64,000 nt of DNA from Manduca sexta. Lineage: Eukaryota; Arthropoda; Insecta; Lepidoptera; Sphingidae. The notes below the pieces were generated by a model. It was not told the DNA's origin, made no database searches, and saw only the letters and a program-made list of their open reading frames with translations. Every line of letters begins with the position of its first letter. Within the stretch, counting starts at the first letter, position 1. The stretch covers positions 5,394,001 through 5,458,000 of the forward strand of contig NC_051130.1 in the NCBI RefSeq assembly GCF_014839805.1. Direction: 5' to 3'. The position numbers and the translations under genes are program-made. Shown here one piece after another: positions 23,317 through 33,648 of this stretch.

Positions 23317-26241
23317 ATGTACTCTGATAATGATTCTTTTCTTTCTGCGAATGTTTCCGATGATTCTTCTAGTGATGAAAGTTTTTTCTCAGCAGCTGAT
23401 GGCCTTAGTGACTTGGTACGCAATACGTTTAACCTGACAACTGATCACAACTTCAACGTGTGTCATATCAACGCGCAAAGTTTACCGAGTCACTATAGTG
23501 ACTTGCTTGAGACTTTTGTAGGTGCCAATATTCATGCCGTTCTGATTTCTGAGAGCTGGCTCAAACCTCACCTACCTTCTACTATCTACCCGCTTCCTGG
23601 TTTCGTTCTGATCAGAAATGATAGAGCTGACAGGAGAGGGGGTGGGGTCGCTATTTACTTACGTAGTGACTTCAAATATAAAATTGTAATCTCTTCCTCT
23701 GCACATCGTACTGTTCATGCGGAATTTCTTTTCCTCGAGGTTTGGGTCAAGGGAGTGAAAATCTTACTTGGTGTTATATACTGTCCCCCATCTCTCGATT
23801 ACTTCTCCAGTCTGGAATCAGTTCTGGAATCTTTAGGATCAGAATATGCTCATCACATCATCATGGGTGATTTAAATACCGATCTCCTTGCCCACTCCTC
23901 TCGTTCCGATAAACTCCTGAACATCCTTGATTCGGTTAAGCTACATGTCCTGCCATTGAAAGCTACCCACCATAATATGGATGGACACGATACTTGGCTC
24001 GACATCATTTTCACCTCTGCTCCTTCCCTTGTTTCCTCTCATGGTCAATTTCCTGCCCCTGGCTTCTCTCACCACGACCTCATCTATTTGTCCTACACCC
24101 TAAAACCCCCCAAATTCCCCTCCAAGGTATTGCATTTGCGTAGTTTTGGTAGCATTGATGTGGAGAAGCTTGACAGTGATGCTGCTAATTTTAAGTGGGA
24201 TTATTTGTTTGCAGCTACTTCTATGGATGACAAAGTTGATACTTTTAACCGTTCTGTCACTGCTCTTTTCGACAAACATGCCCCTGTCAGGAAAATTAAG
24301 TTAAAGCGTCCCCCTGCACCATGGATGACTCGAGGGGTTCGGATGGCGATGAGACGAAGGGACCGGGCTTTTCGTCGATACAGGAAGGACCGCTCAGAGG
24401 AAAATTGGTGCCTTTTCAAAGCTTCAAGGAATCGGTGTAATCAGATGGTGCGCAACGCTAAACGCCGACATATTCTTAGCAATATATCTTTATCTTCTTC
24501 GGCCAGTATTTGGAGATTCCTTGGGACTCTAGGTATTGGCAAAGATAAGAACCTAGAATCCTTTGGGGCGACTATTGGTCTGGATGATTTAAATCGTCAT
24601 TTCTCATCCGCTACTCCGTTAGATCACCAAACCAGGCGTCGTACCATAGGTTTTTTAGCTGGTCTCCCAAGGCCTAATATTGACCCCTTTCAATTTTCTC
24701 CAGTTTCGTTGGGGGAGATCAAAAGAGTAATCCTTTCCATTAAGTCCAATGCAATTGGTTGCGACAACATCAGTCGTCGTATGATAATCCCTATCCTAGA
24801 TCACCTACTCCCAGTCATTTCGCACATCATTAATGGTTCCCTCACCTCTGGCATATTCCCGTCTCTATGGCGTAAAGCCATTGTAATTCCCCTTCCCAAA
24901 ACCTCTAACCCTTCACATGCGAAACATTTCCGTCCAATATCCATTCTTCCTTTCCTCTCCAAAGTGCTTGAGGCCTGTGCACATAAACAGTTGTCAAGAT
25001 TTGTGCACCAAAATGATCTGTTGTGTCCACTGCAATCCGGTTTCAGGTCTGGTCACAGCACTACCACAGCACTACTTAAAGTGACTGACGATATTAGGGC
25101 GGGCATGGAGGATGCCAAGGTCACTGTGTTGGCTTTGGTTGATTTCTCGAACGCCTTTAATACCGTCAGTCACGACATCCTTCTAGCCATCCTCTCCCAC
25201 TTCTTGATCTCTCCTTCGGCTCTGGATTGGTTTTCTTCTTATCTTCAGGGACGCCAGCAGTTGGTGCGACTTGGCGATGACTCGTCCGGCTGGTGCCATA
25301 TCGAGTCTGGAGTCCCTCAAGGCGGCATTCTATCCCCATTATTGTTTTCTATCTTTATTAACCTCTTAACTCAAGAACTTCAATGTGCGTACCACCTGTA
25401 TGCCGATGACTTGCAAATATACTCTAGGGATGGAGTAGATTGTGTAGCCGCGGCTGTGGACAGGGTGAATAGGGACCTAGCCAAAATTAAGATCTGGTCT
25501 GACAATTTCGGCTTATCTGTAAACCCTGCAAAATGCCAAGCAATTATTGTGGGTAGTCCAAGGATGATTTGCCGGTTGGATAGTACGACCATTCCGCCTG
25601 TTATATTCAACGGCCATATCATTCCTTGGAGCTCCAGTGTTGTAGATCTCGGTTTGCACATCGACTCCACTCTGAGCTGGAGACCCCAGGTAACATCTGT
25701 CTGCCAAAGGGTCACCGGTACTCTTCGGACTCTATACCGCCTGAAGAACTTCCTCCCGCTCAAGACCAGGACTACGCTCGTGCAAGCCTTAATTCTCCCT
25801 GTAATCGACTATGGTGATGTATGCTATTTTGATCTGAATGCAGACCAACTCAACAAACTGGACCGACTTCTAAATAACTGCATTCGATTCGTGTATAATC
25901 TCCGTAAATTTGATCACATTTCTTCCTACCGTCTTGATCTAAAATGGCTACCTATACGCCAGCGCCGTTCTTTGCGGGCACTAACCACTCTATTCTCTTT
26001 ACTTACCTCCCCTACTCCTCCTACTTACTTATCCTCTAACTTCCAATACCTCTGTAATAGCCATGATAGGAATCTCCGCTCTTCTAGCAATCTTCTCCTT
26101 AAATGTCCATCTCATAGCTCTAACTTCACTCACTCTTCTTTCGCTATCCAATCTATTCTTCTATGGAATTCACTCCCCTCGAAATTAGAGCGGCTACTTC
26201 TCGGCTTGCCTTCAAAAGGAGAGTACGGCAGCTTTTGTTAA
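23317..26241 (+). CDS. LINE ORF2: AP-endonuclease and reverse transcriptase
   Basis: A 974-residue polyprotein that nicks target DNA and copies element RNA in place. Endonuclease, residues 46-260: HINAQS with N52, SESW with E79, GDLNTD with D185 and N187, D229, and SHHD at 251-254 with the expected histidine at 253. Reverse transcriptase, about 460-740: GFRSGHST (575-582), DFSNAFN (609-615, catalytic D609; N615 replaces the usual D of 'AFD'), SGVPQGG (664-670) and YADD (695-698). The C-terminal region includes NCIRFVYNL and KWLPIRQRR, as in CR1-like elements. The frame appears to shift near 26182: after WNSLPS the annotated frame ends soon at 26241, whereas the next frame continues to 26267 with a lysine/arginine- and leucine-rich tail typical of the family. 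Both catalytic domains look intact. Confidence 0.93.
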   Translation: MYSDNDSFLSANVSDDSSSDESFFSAADGLSDLVRNTFNLTTDHNFNVCHINAQSLPSHYSDLLETFVGANIHAVLISESWLKPHLPSTIYPLPGFVLIRNDRADRRGGGVAIYLRSDFKYKIVISSSAHRTVHAEFLFLEVWVKGVKILLGVIYCPPSLDYFSSLESVLESLGSEYAHHIIMGDLNTDLLAHSSRSDKLLNILDSVKLHVLPLKATHHNMDGHDTWLDIIFTSAPSLVSSHGQFPAPGFSHHDLIYLSYTLKPPKFPSKVLHLRSFGSIDVEKLDSDAANFKWDYLFAATSMDDKVDTFNRSVTALFDKHAPVRKIKLKRPPAPWMTRGVRMAMRRRDRAFRRYRKDRSEENWCLFKASRNRCNQMVRNAKRRHILSNISLSSSASIWRFLGTLGIGKDKNLESFGATIGLDDLNRHFSSATPLDHQTRRRTIGFLAGLPRPNIDPFQFSPVSLGEIKRVILSIKSNAIGCDNISRRMIIPILDHLLPVISHIINGSLTSGIFPSLWRKAIVIPLPKTSNPSHAKHFRPISILPFLSKVLEACAHKQLSRFVHQNDLLCPLQSGFRSGHSTTTALLKVTDDIRAGMEDAKVTVLALVDFSNAFNTVSHDILLAILSHFLISPSALDWFSSYLQGRQQLVRLGDDSSGWCHIESGVPQGGILSPLLFSIFINLLTQELQCAYHLYADDLQIYSRDGVDCVAAAVDRVNRDLAKIKIWSDNFGLSVNPAKCQAIIVGSPRMICRLDSTTIPPVIFNGHIIPWSSSVVDLGLHIDSTLSWRPQVTSVCQRVTGTLRTLYRLKNFLPLKTRTTLVQALILPVIDYGDVCYFDLNADQLNKLDRLLNNCIRFVYNLRKFDHISSYRLDLKWLPIRQRRSLRALTTLFSLLTSPTPPTYLSSNFQYLCNSHDRNLRSSSNLLLKCPSHSSNFTHSSFAIQSILLWNSLPSKLERLLLGLPSKGEYGSFC

Positions 26242-26267
26242 AAGAAGCAGAAGAGTTGTCACTTTAA

Positions 26268-26551
26268 TTCTAAACTTTATATTATTAGTATATACGAGTA
26301 CATATTATATATTTATGTATTTATAATCTGTATTTTATGTATTTATAATATTACTTATATTATGTTTGTATTTAATATAGTTATACATTATAGTTACTTT
26401 TATGTATGTTTATGTATTATTAAATATCCTTATGCACCTACCTTATTTATCTCTGCACCACCCTTAGGTTGACTGGGAGAGAATGCCTTTGGCATTAAGT
26501 CCGCCGATATACTTATTATGTATATAAAGTGCAAATAAATAAATAAATAAA
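26268..26551 (+). other. LINE 3' UTR with hairpin and AAAT tail
   Basis: An A/T-rich stretch is followed by the conserved block 'tctctgcaccacccttag', then a hairpin AATGCC-ttt-GGCATT at 26482-26496, 'aagtccgcc', and the AAAT repeat. The same order occurs in the truncated copies near 49 and 54 kb, so the hairpin block is likely the part recognised by the element's reverse transcriptase. Confidence 0.75.
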
Positions 26552-26794
26552 TTCAGGATTCAAAAATTCGTACCCTCGGTTGTTTCCATATTTTACTTTA
26601 TAAGTTGTTTTTATACTATAGTAAAGATATTTTGTACAGTGATTTTGAATAATGAACCTTTTGTACTCATGTAACATTAGTTTAGTCAAGACAATAACTA
26701 TTACAGTTCCTAATGTAACACTATTTTCTAATGCATTACCGATCAATTCCCAATGATTTGTTCTACATTAATCAGGGAATTTCTCATCCAATTT
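26552..26794. other. AT-rich non-coding 3' flank of the LINE
   Basis: No gene or repeat recognised; an open frame at 26516-26746 (minus) runs into the LINE tail and is not real. Confidence 0.5.
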
Positions 26795-26957
26795 TAAAAC
26801 TCAATTATTACAGCTATTAATCACAGTAAACTACATGCAAGGCGAGTTTGGCGTCTACCGGTGCTGGTTCACAACCGGTCACTGTATGCAAATGAGCTGG
26901 ACATTTTTATACTACGCTTACTCAACAATTCCTTTTAGGATTCATTACTGGCATTAA
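26795..26957 (+). promoter_or_regulatory. Candidate regulatory block with AACCGGT and octamer motifs
   Basis: A non-repetitive block denser in G and C than its flanks. It contains ctaccggt (26855-26862) and aaccggt (26873-26879), which resemble Grainyhead-type sites, and a perfect ATGCAAAT octamer (26886-26893). A 40-codon frame from an ATG at 26835 to a TAA at 26955-26957 (begins MQGEFGVYRC) also crosses it. I do not recognise the peptide. Whether this is regulatory DNA, a small ORF or chance cannot be settled here. Confidence 0.25.
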
Positions 26958-27450
26958 GGCAGATATTAACGGCGCTGTATTAGCAAATTACACCATACGT
27001 TACTTTGAGTAAAAAATTTATTAATGTGTTTGGTTTCAGAATGGATTGTGTATTTAACATTAAGCATTCTTCATTCAAATCTTTTATAATATACTAATCT
27101 ATTACTTTGAGTCTTAAGTACTGGCTTGAACAGAATTAAAACCAACCTTAATCGGGAATAGCCTCGAGTTAGTAAAGTGTGCTTTTTGATTCAAGAAACT
27201 CACACAAACTGATCGCTCACTTTGAGAATCTAACTCGTTGCACGGAGTACTATCCTTATACGCCAACACGAGTGCCTACTTTAAATATAATCAAAGGAAA
27301 CCAACATTTATTACGCAACTTTCCACGAAACATTCGTAAAACCGAACCCAATACTTTAATTGCAGCCATAAAGGCCGGATACATTTGTAAACTTTCATCG
27401 TGTCCATTGTTAGCGTTTGATATTTAAATCAACTTCCCCATATTCGATAA
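26958..27450. other. AT-rich non-coding stretch
   Basis: No gene recognised. The open frame 27179-27427 is short and shows no motifs. Confidence 0.5.
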
Positions 27451-27472
27451 ATCTTGTTTCACACAATTCCAG

Positions 27473-27576
27473 GTCCGGTGTTACATGAATGGGGGGAGTG
27501 GCGAGACAAAGGTGCTCTGATGAGTGGGGACTTTGCTTTGTTGTCGGGAATCTCGGCGTTCAAGCAATCACCGTGA
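27473..27576 (+). CDS. Candidate terminal exon (34 codons), unrecognised
   Basis: A polypyrimidine-poor but acceptor-like 'cacacaattccag' ends at 27472. After it, one frame (from 27475) reads PVLHEWGEWRDKGALM, then SGDFALLSGISAFKQSP, and stops at TGA 27574-27576. The codons are GC-richer than the surroundings and the peptide composition is protein-like, which would fit the last exon of a gene. The frame is open back to a stop at 27448. I do not recognise the peptide, no neighbouring exon is visible, and a conserved non-coding element would look similar. Confidence 0.25.
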
Positions 27577-28389
27577 CCTGAATACCACGAATGGGCCATT
27601 TTACTTCTCAACGCATACATTCTGACTAGACGTTAATTACTGTAGTTTGGGGATTTGATGATGTTATTGACTGATCGTACTTGTTAAAAGGGTTTTCACC
27701 GAGGTTCTGTTCATATAGGGTAAATGTGGTAGGGAAATATGTGCGGTATTATAGACCTTAAGGGTTAAGACTTTAGATGTTACAGACGAACTACGATAAT
27801 TTGTATATTACTTAAAATATTTTGACGATAAAGAGGTTTGTAAATGCTGTAAAAAGATTTTTTTACGAAAGAAATCTACAGAATGAATACAAAATGTATT
27901 ATTAATATAAAACATATTGTGCTAATAAGTTTTATTTGTACATGTACTCTTCGTTGCTATAACGGGACATATTAAGAAGTTTGTTGTTCACTGCTGCTTA
28001 GAATCCTATTGTGATTTCATAGTTGTCTTCCTCACCAACTTAAAAAATATCTCACGTTTTATTATAATGCTACATTAGGAAGTAGAGTTATAAATCTTGA
28101 CACTCGTGCGTGGTGAAGAACACGCACGGGCACGCGATGCGAAGGACCGTCTTTTACTGGTGTTGGATACATCTAACGCTAAAATATATCTATATCGTAT
28201 TAAGAAAAATCAGTCAAAACCTTTAATCTAACTAAACAAGACAAGTATCAATATTAATAAATGCGTAACAAATGCTTCAGTAAAAATATAAATGTTTTTA
28301 TTATTTCGCTCGTTATAATTCCTAAGCATAATACAATCGATCTCTGGCAGTTATTCTTGCATGAAAATACCAAGAATAGTTAAATTTTT
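27577..28389. other. AT-rich non-coding stretch
   Basis: No gene recognised. A short GC-richer patch at about 28100-28160 ('cgtgcgtggtgaagaac', 'cgcacgggcacgcgatgc') has a small internal inverted repeat. Confidence 0.45.
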
Positions 28390-28690
28390 TACCGACCGCG
28401 CCCAGCACGTCTAATTAATACGTGTTGCGTACGCATTAGCAACTTACACCGGGAGCATGTCATCGACCCCACATCAGTTGCTCGTGATCAAATTGATCAA
28501 ACTTTATTATGATACGTTCGCGCATGTCTGCTTGTCGATGCTGTTTAATTGACTTAATTGCTAACCGACCTACGCAGGCCGCCGGTGCACGCTCAGCTAT
28601 TCTCTAATACTCTCGTATTGATTCTAATCGTCGGGCATAATTGCGTTAGCCATTGATGTCTATGGCCGGTTGATTGATTCCAGATTGGAT
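28390..28690. promoter_or_regulatory. Candidate conserved regulatory block, homeodomain-like sites
   Basis: About 300 non-repetitive bases, GC-richer than the flanks, with stops in all frames. It contains TAATTA-type cores ('gtctaattaatacg'), a paired 'ttgatcaaa' motif, 'tttaattgacttaattgc' and 'ggttgattgattcc'. This mix of homeodomain-like and TGATTGAT words is typical of insect developmental enhancers. The call rests on motif density only. Confidence 0.3.
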
Positions 28691-28724
28691 TTTCTTTTTT
28701 TTAAGCTCTATTAATGGATATCAT

Positions 28725-28812
28725 TAAGTTCAAGCCCAAGACAGGGTGAAATGCGTATCGGAGAAGGTCTGTGTCCAGCAGTAGACTAAAATATAGTCTG
28801 ATGATGTTGACT
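28725..28812 (+). pseudogene. RTE-type LINE 3' terminal remnant
   Basis: 'ggagaaggtctgtgtcca' followed by 'gcagtagac' and 'ctgatgatg' matches the end of RTE-type elements, as at 7555-7605 ('gggggaggcctatgtcca'). Only the last few codons and the start of the tail remain. Confidence 0.6.
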
Positions 28813-29094
28813 AAGTATAAGGATGTAATAAATTCCTGTCTTTTTATACATATTAATTAGTTTGAGGGAGAAGATGATTTACAAAGCAAGCTGTCTAGTT
28901 TTACAGTCGCTTCGACGGATAGCCGATAAGCTTAATAAAAAATAATCTGAATGTTTGTGTGTCAAGCCATTTTGTTAACTTACAAAAATCATAAATAACA
29001 TAATGATACACTTTGTCATTCATCATTACACTGGACCGTTGTGCAGACAAGAATTCCGCATTAACCAACCACATGTGATGCGTCACCAATCATC
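28813..29094. other. AT-rich non-coding stretch
   Basis: No gene recognised. Confidence 0.45.
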
Positions 29095-29240
29095 AATTAA
29101 GCCTGTATATCCGCTTCTTCATGCTTGCTTAAAAGCGATTACAAGAATGACACACATGGGCCGGAAGATTGTTCCACAGTTCTGTACAAATTGGTGTTTA
29201 GCGCTTCAGCGCTTTGAACACGATATGCAGCATGCAAGCT
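29095..29240 (-). pseudogene. Probable decayed LINE ORF2 C-terminus
   Basis: On the minus strand one frame reads LWNNLPAHVCHSCNRF, a stop, then ASMKKRIYRLN. This resembles the 'WNSLPA.V......FK..V...L' ending of Jockey/CR1-group reverse transcriptases. The segment is GC-richer than its flanks. No catalytic motif remains. The plus-strand open frame here (29003-29353) is its shadow. Confidence 0.45.
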
Positions 29241-30849
29241 TGCGTGGTACCAGCGTTAGCGCATCAAAGCCTCTCGAAATAGCTTCTGACTCACACAACA
29301 AGTTCACCAAACGATCGGCGATGAAAATAAACTTAGTTTCGCTCTGTTTATAAGCTTGTGGTAACATAGAGGCTTTGTTAATTAGAGGTTAGGATGTTAT
29401 GCGAACTAGTCATTGATGCGAACTTGTAAACAGACAGGTAAAACGATAATCAATGGGCCAAGTGGAGAAGGCTGAATAGATAAGACCACAGTAACAGTCT
29501 ATTTATGCGCATGGCGACTTATGCGAGTGAGTCTGGATAATAATATTTATTTTATGAATCTAACACGGTCCAAGCAAAGTACACTTCCAGCAATCTGTGC
29601 AGTTGTGCTATATTTATGAAATGCCTAGAATATGTAGGTAATATGGTTTGAATATACCTAATATACACTCGTAGAGAAGATGAATAAATGGTATCATAAC
29701 TACGCAGCGTTGCCCGTTAGATACCATTTATCAGGATTCTTTAGCGAGTGGTACAATTTTATAAAAAAATATTTTGTAAATAACATGCAAATTATATTTT
29801 TTACATACATTAGCAAACATGCAAGGTATAGGTAACCTGTAATCAGACAAACTATACAACCGAAAAACATAAGCTGCCACAAACTCAATTTACGTTAGAA
29901 CATCCACTAACTTTGAACGCTCAGTAACATCCATTATATTATAAAAACAGTCATATTTGCTCGTATAGCCATAAGTGCAAGAACATTTCTTGATTCCTTA
30001 TAAGGTTAAGAGTCCACAAACGTATACGCCAAAAATGGTCAGAGTGAGTACCTCTAACGAGCGAGGGATTAAGGACCTGACCGTTTGCATTATAAAAACA
30101 TGGCCTTACCCGTTCCTCACTAACAGGCTATATAAAAAAGAAAATACTCGTGTATCTATTATAGACAGCATCCTTTGATTTAAGTTTGTATTATAATATA
30201 TATGATCTCAAGTACTGCGAAGAATAAATCTGCCGAAGGTAAAATGTGGTTTATATAATATGTAGAGTTTTACGGAAGCGGTTATTCGATGGAAAAAATC
30301 TTATTAATTATTATGAAACATATTGATGAAGTGGTCAATGGTCATATAACAATAGTCAGAAAATACCACCATAAATTATGGCATTACTGATAGTGATTGT
30401 GAGATTTAGTACGACTGTTTACCTTCAGCCGTTATACCAAATAGAACTTACAAAATATTGCCTCTATCATCCTTTACGATGGCATTTACCTCGTATCCCG
30501 TCCAATGTAGAGAGAACAAATAAAACGCGCTTTCTCTTCCTCTCTTAGACATCAAATTAACTACCCGTAAAGTAATAAATTTCTCTACACGTTCGCGCCT
30601 ATTGCTTAGGATTTTTGTTTTACGATCATGTGTTTTAGTGATACAATCATCATAACTTAGCTTTGATCCTCACGAAATAACCACGAAAAATAAATGAATA
30701 TTATAAATAAAACCCAAACGTTTGTATCCGAGGATTAAGGGTAGAATAAAAGATTTTCTTTTGGTAATAATTGTATATTACAGACTATAAGTGTTCTATA
30801 AGGATTGATTGTAGCGTGATTTAAATAACTTGTAAATTAAAATTAAACT
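29241..30849. other. AT-rich non-coding stretch
   Basis: No gene recognised. A hairpin with a perfect 12-base stem (ataaatggtatc / gataccatttat) and a 24-base loop lies at 29684-29731. Confidence 0.5.
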
Positions 30850-30976
30850 ATTTTTCGGATTTTATCGCGGTTTTAATGTTTTAGTTTTCTCGCGACGTTT
30901 CGAAGACTTTGCAGCCTTCGTGGTCACGGGGAGGACTGACCATGTCTAATATTCGCGTAAACATAAGAAATCATTA
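30850..30976 (+). mobile_element. Dispersed short repeat, putative MITE, right part
   Basis: The block runs from 'ttttatcgcgg' through 'cgacgtttcgaagacttt' and 'cgtggtcacggggaggac' to the terminus 'cgcgtaaacataagaaat' plus 'catta'. That terminus is the inverse of the opening of the copy at 5441. The copy lacks its left terminus, so the element's ends are inferred by combining copies. Confidence 0.65.
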
Positions 30977-32700
30977 TGACTTGTAAATGTTAAAATCGTT
31001 CACCAAACTTATCGAAGTAATCGAACTCACTTTAAATTTATAGTACAAAGACGTTAAGCAAAAAAGCGGATCAGATCAGATGATAGATGGACAGCTCCAC
31101 GGATCAACACCCACAGTATCAGAGAAATCGTAAGTCGTCCGACAATCTTGCCTGTGTGACACGCAACAGCAAATCCACCGCGATGGACCCAGCCCATTCA
31201 ATTCATTCTTTAAACCTTAGTTATAACATATTAGCTTATTCTTAAACCTTTTATCATTCTTAATTAGAAAAGAGAAAGATCTAATATGGATTTACTATTG
31301 GTCTTTGCAAAAACACCAACATTTTAATCGCATCGACCTTCCTTCGTACAATTTCAGTATACAAAATTAATATTTAAACCGTTTAAAAATTAACACTTTC
31401 AAAATACGGTCATTTCGTAAACGGAGTGGAAAATGAAAGTGTTTTTCTATTGTTTATTTCTACAGATAATCCAAGACTGTTTTTATATGGCAATTAACAG
31501 CAGTGGCTACTTTATCTATGTTATTTATAGTAATGTGGCACGCACTGTATTCCTTATCTGGACGAACGAATGCGGATCGCGAACTCACCAAGTCAAGACT
31601 GCCGGAGTCATGGCAAAGACAAGGTTCAAACTTAAGAACTGTGATTTGTCTAACGACGTAGTTATTCATCGCTAACATATAAAAGTGCGTCGAATTTGTA
31701 AACTAAGACTCTTAAACTCGATATTTCATCAGAAAAGTAAAGGATCTACAATCTACATTCATTATTTCCAATCATTTCACAAAAATTGTTCGCCGTTTTT
31801 GGAAGAACGCGACAAACTGATTCAGTCACAAAGAGAGCATAATATTGATTTCCTTACTTCATTTCGACAATTTCATTACTCAGCCGCGATATAAATGTAA
31901 TGGTATAAAAGCAAAAATATGTTTGTGTATGTTTGTTGTTCAATCACGCAGTGACGGCCAATTCGATTCAGACGAAAATGTATTCAGAGAACGCTCATTA
32001 CCTGAAATTACCATATAAGCTTTTATCCCTGAAAATTCAACTGTTTATGAGGGTTGGAATTGGAAATATTTCTACACGCCGGCGATATTCCAAAAATACA
32101 AATGTATTTTATAGATCACACGTCATTTTTTAAATAAATTTTAAAACGTTGATTTGTGATTTTATGCGTGTTCACCGAAAGATATGTTTATAGCATGATC
32201 TTTATAATGGAACTTTATTTTAGTTATAATATCGTTTTATAAAATACAAGACCGATTATGAAGACGAATGGTGTCGAGGCTTCTTAACAACTTCCAGCCA
32301 GCGATACCGACAAAAGTTATAGACAAAAGTAGCTTCAAAACATTTCGTAACGACCAAACGGTATCTCTTATCAGAATAAAATACGCCAAGTTGTAGAAGT
32401 TGTCAACTCGACTGTAAGGGATAACAATGGCATAATTATTAAAAGTTACTTCTTAAACTTGTCTCAAAGTATGAATACAGTGCATTTCAAGATACAAGTG
32501 AATAAAAGCAAAGACGGGAAATGGTTCGTTACTTTCAGAAATAAAGATATTTTTGAAACAGTCTGGCTCTTTGTTATGGTTGCATCCTCGCTTTGTTTTA
32601 AACATTATCTTCGAGCAGAAAATGTAAGAAAACTTACATATAATTTAATTCTGGTTATTAACCTCAGTATCGGCTTCCTGTAAAAACCGACTTTGATAGA
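30977..32700. other. AT-rich non-coding stretch
   Basis: No gene supported. Open frames at 31433-31678, 31685-31894, 31933-32133 and 32459-32683 are 66-80 codons, AT-rich and unrecognised. Confidence 0.5.
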
Positions 32701-32890
32701 TTGACGTTTGTGGATCAAATAGAATAGGCATGCGCTCGCGCCGATATTCTCGCATCCGGCGCCGCTTTATACCACACCGGATGCCGCAAAATAATACGCC
32801 CACGCTCATCAAATGTTTACATCATAAAATAAACAAAAGATTGTGATAATAAGCACAAGGTCATAAATACATCCAATTTATGATATCGCA
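32701..32890. promoter_or_regulatory. Candidate regulatory block with forkhead-like sites
   Basis: A GC-rich core at 32730-32800 ('tgcgctcgcgccgatattc', 'ccggcgccgctttat', 'ccggatgccgc') is followed by 'aatgtttacat' and 'aaataaacaaaag', both forkhead-like. The block is not repeated elsewhere in the window. The call rests on composition and motifs. Confidence 0.25.
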
Positions 32891-33648
32891 ACGTATCGTG
32901 TAGGTATAATCAGGTAACCATGTTCAACGATGAGTCAATGATAATATTAAAATGCTTTTCTATGATTGGAGATTGAATAAACTAACACATTTGAACTTTA
33001 AATCGTGTTAAATGCCAGACCAATATTTTCACTATAAAAATATTACAAAATATATATAAATATGTAGTAGAAACGGGTCCACATTTATATAGTAAAAACA
33101 AAATTTATACCAAGAGCGGAAGTAAAATTTTATGACACAGCTGGTGGGCCCGGTGTTAGCAAAATGGAAATCAAACGCTCTGCTTTTACAAAATCCACCG
33201 TGCATGGCCGTATAAAAGTGGGTCGAGAATCAATCACATAAAAATAAGACGATACAATCGTAAAGTATTTATATCTTTTAATAATTAAACATAAAATGTA
33301 TACACATGGCTGTATCAAAATCTAAAACAACAGAATTACAAACAAAACAACTGAAAACCAACCAAGTTAAAAGTTCCAAAAACAATGATGACAACGACAA
33401 ACGTAAACAAGGTAGAATTATTAATTGTTATGAAAATGGTTATCTATAATCCAACAATGGGGTATTCACACGCCGTTAGCGGCACAAAGGTGCGTTGTGC
33501 CTGTTTAACAATAACAGTAAACTCGGATGCAGTTTCGCGAAGCGTAGCTCTACAGGAGTTTACCGGACTATTACTGAATGTGACTGCAGAAATGAAGTTA
33601 TTGTTATCATCCTATTGTAGCTAATACAGGTCATTATCTACTCAAATA
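32891..33648. other. AT-rich non-coding stretch
   Basis: No gene recognised. The frame 33385-33624 (79 codons) has no family motifs. Confidence 0.5.

Larger units (their letters stand above)
22010..26551 (+). mobile_element. Nearly full-length CR1/Jockey-group non-LTR retrotransposon
   Basis: Two ORFs (22086-22829 and 23317-26241) are followed by a 3' UTR and an AAAT-repeat tail at 26533-26551, the architecture of a LINE. The whole block is GC-richer than its flanks. The 5' boundary is set at about 22010, where GC-rich sequence begins ('gagcaccacctgccagct'); I could not find a target-site duplication, so this limit is approximate. The 3' UTR contains a short hairpin shared with 5'-truncated relatives at 49085-49248 and 54289-54382. 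The YADD motif, the SxHD endonuclease end and the 'KWLPIRQRR' tail suggest the CR1/L2/Daphne part of the Jockey superfamily. The near-intact reading frames point to recent insertion. Confidence 0.93.

Noticed and set aside
24201..25817. Open frames in other frames within LINE ORF2
   Set aside because: They are shadows of the 974-codon ORF2.
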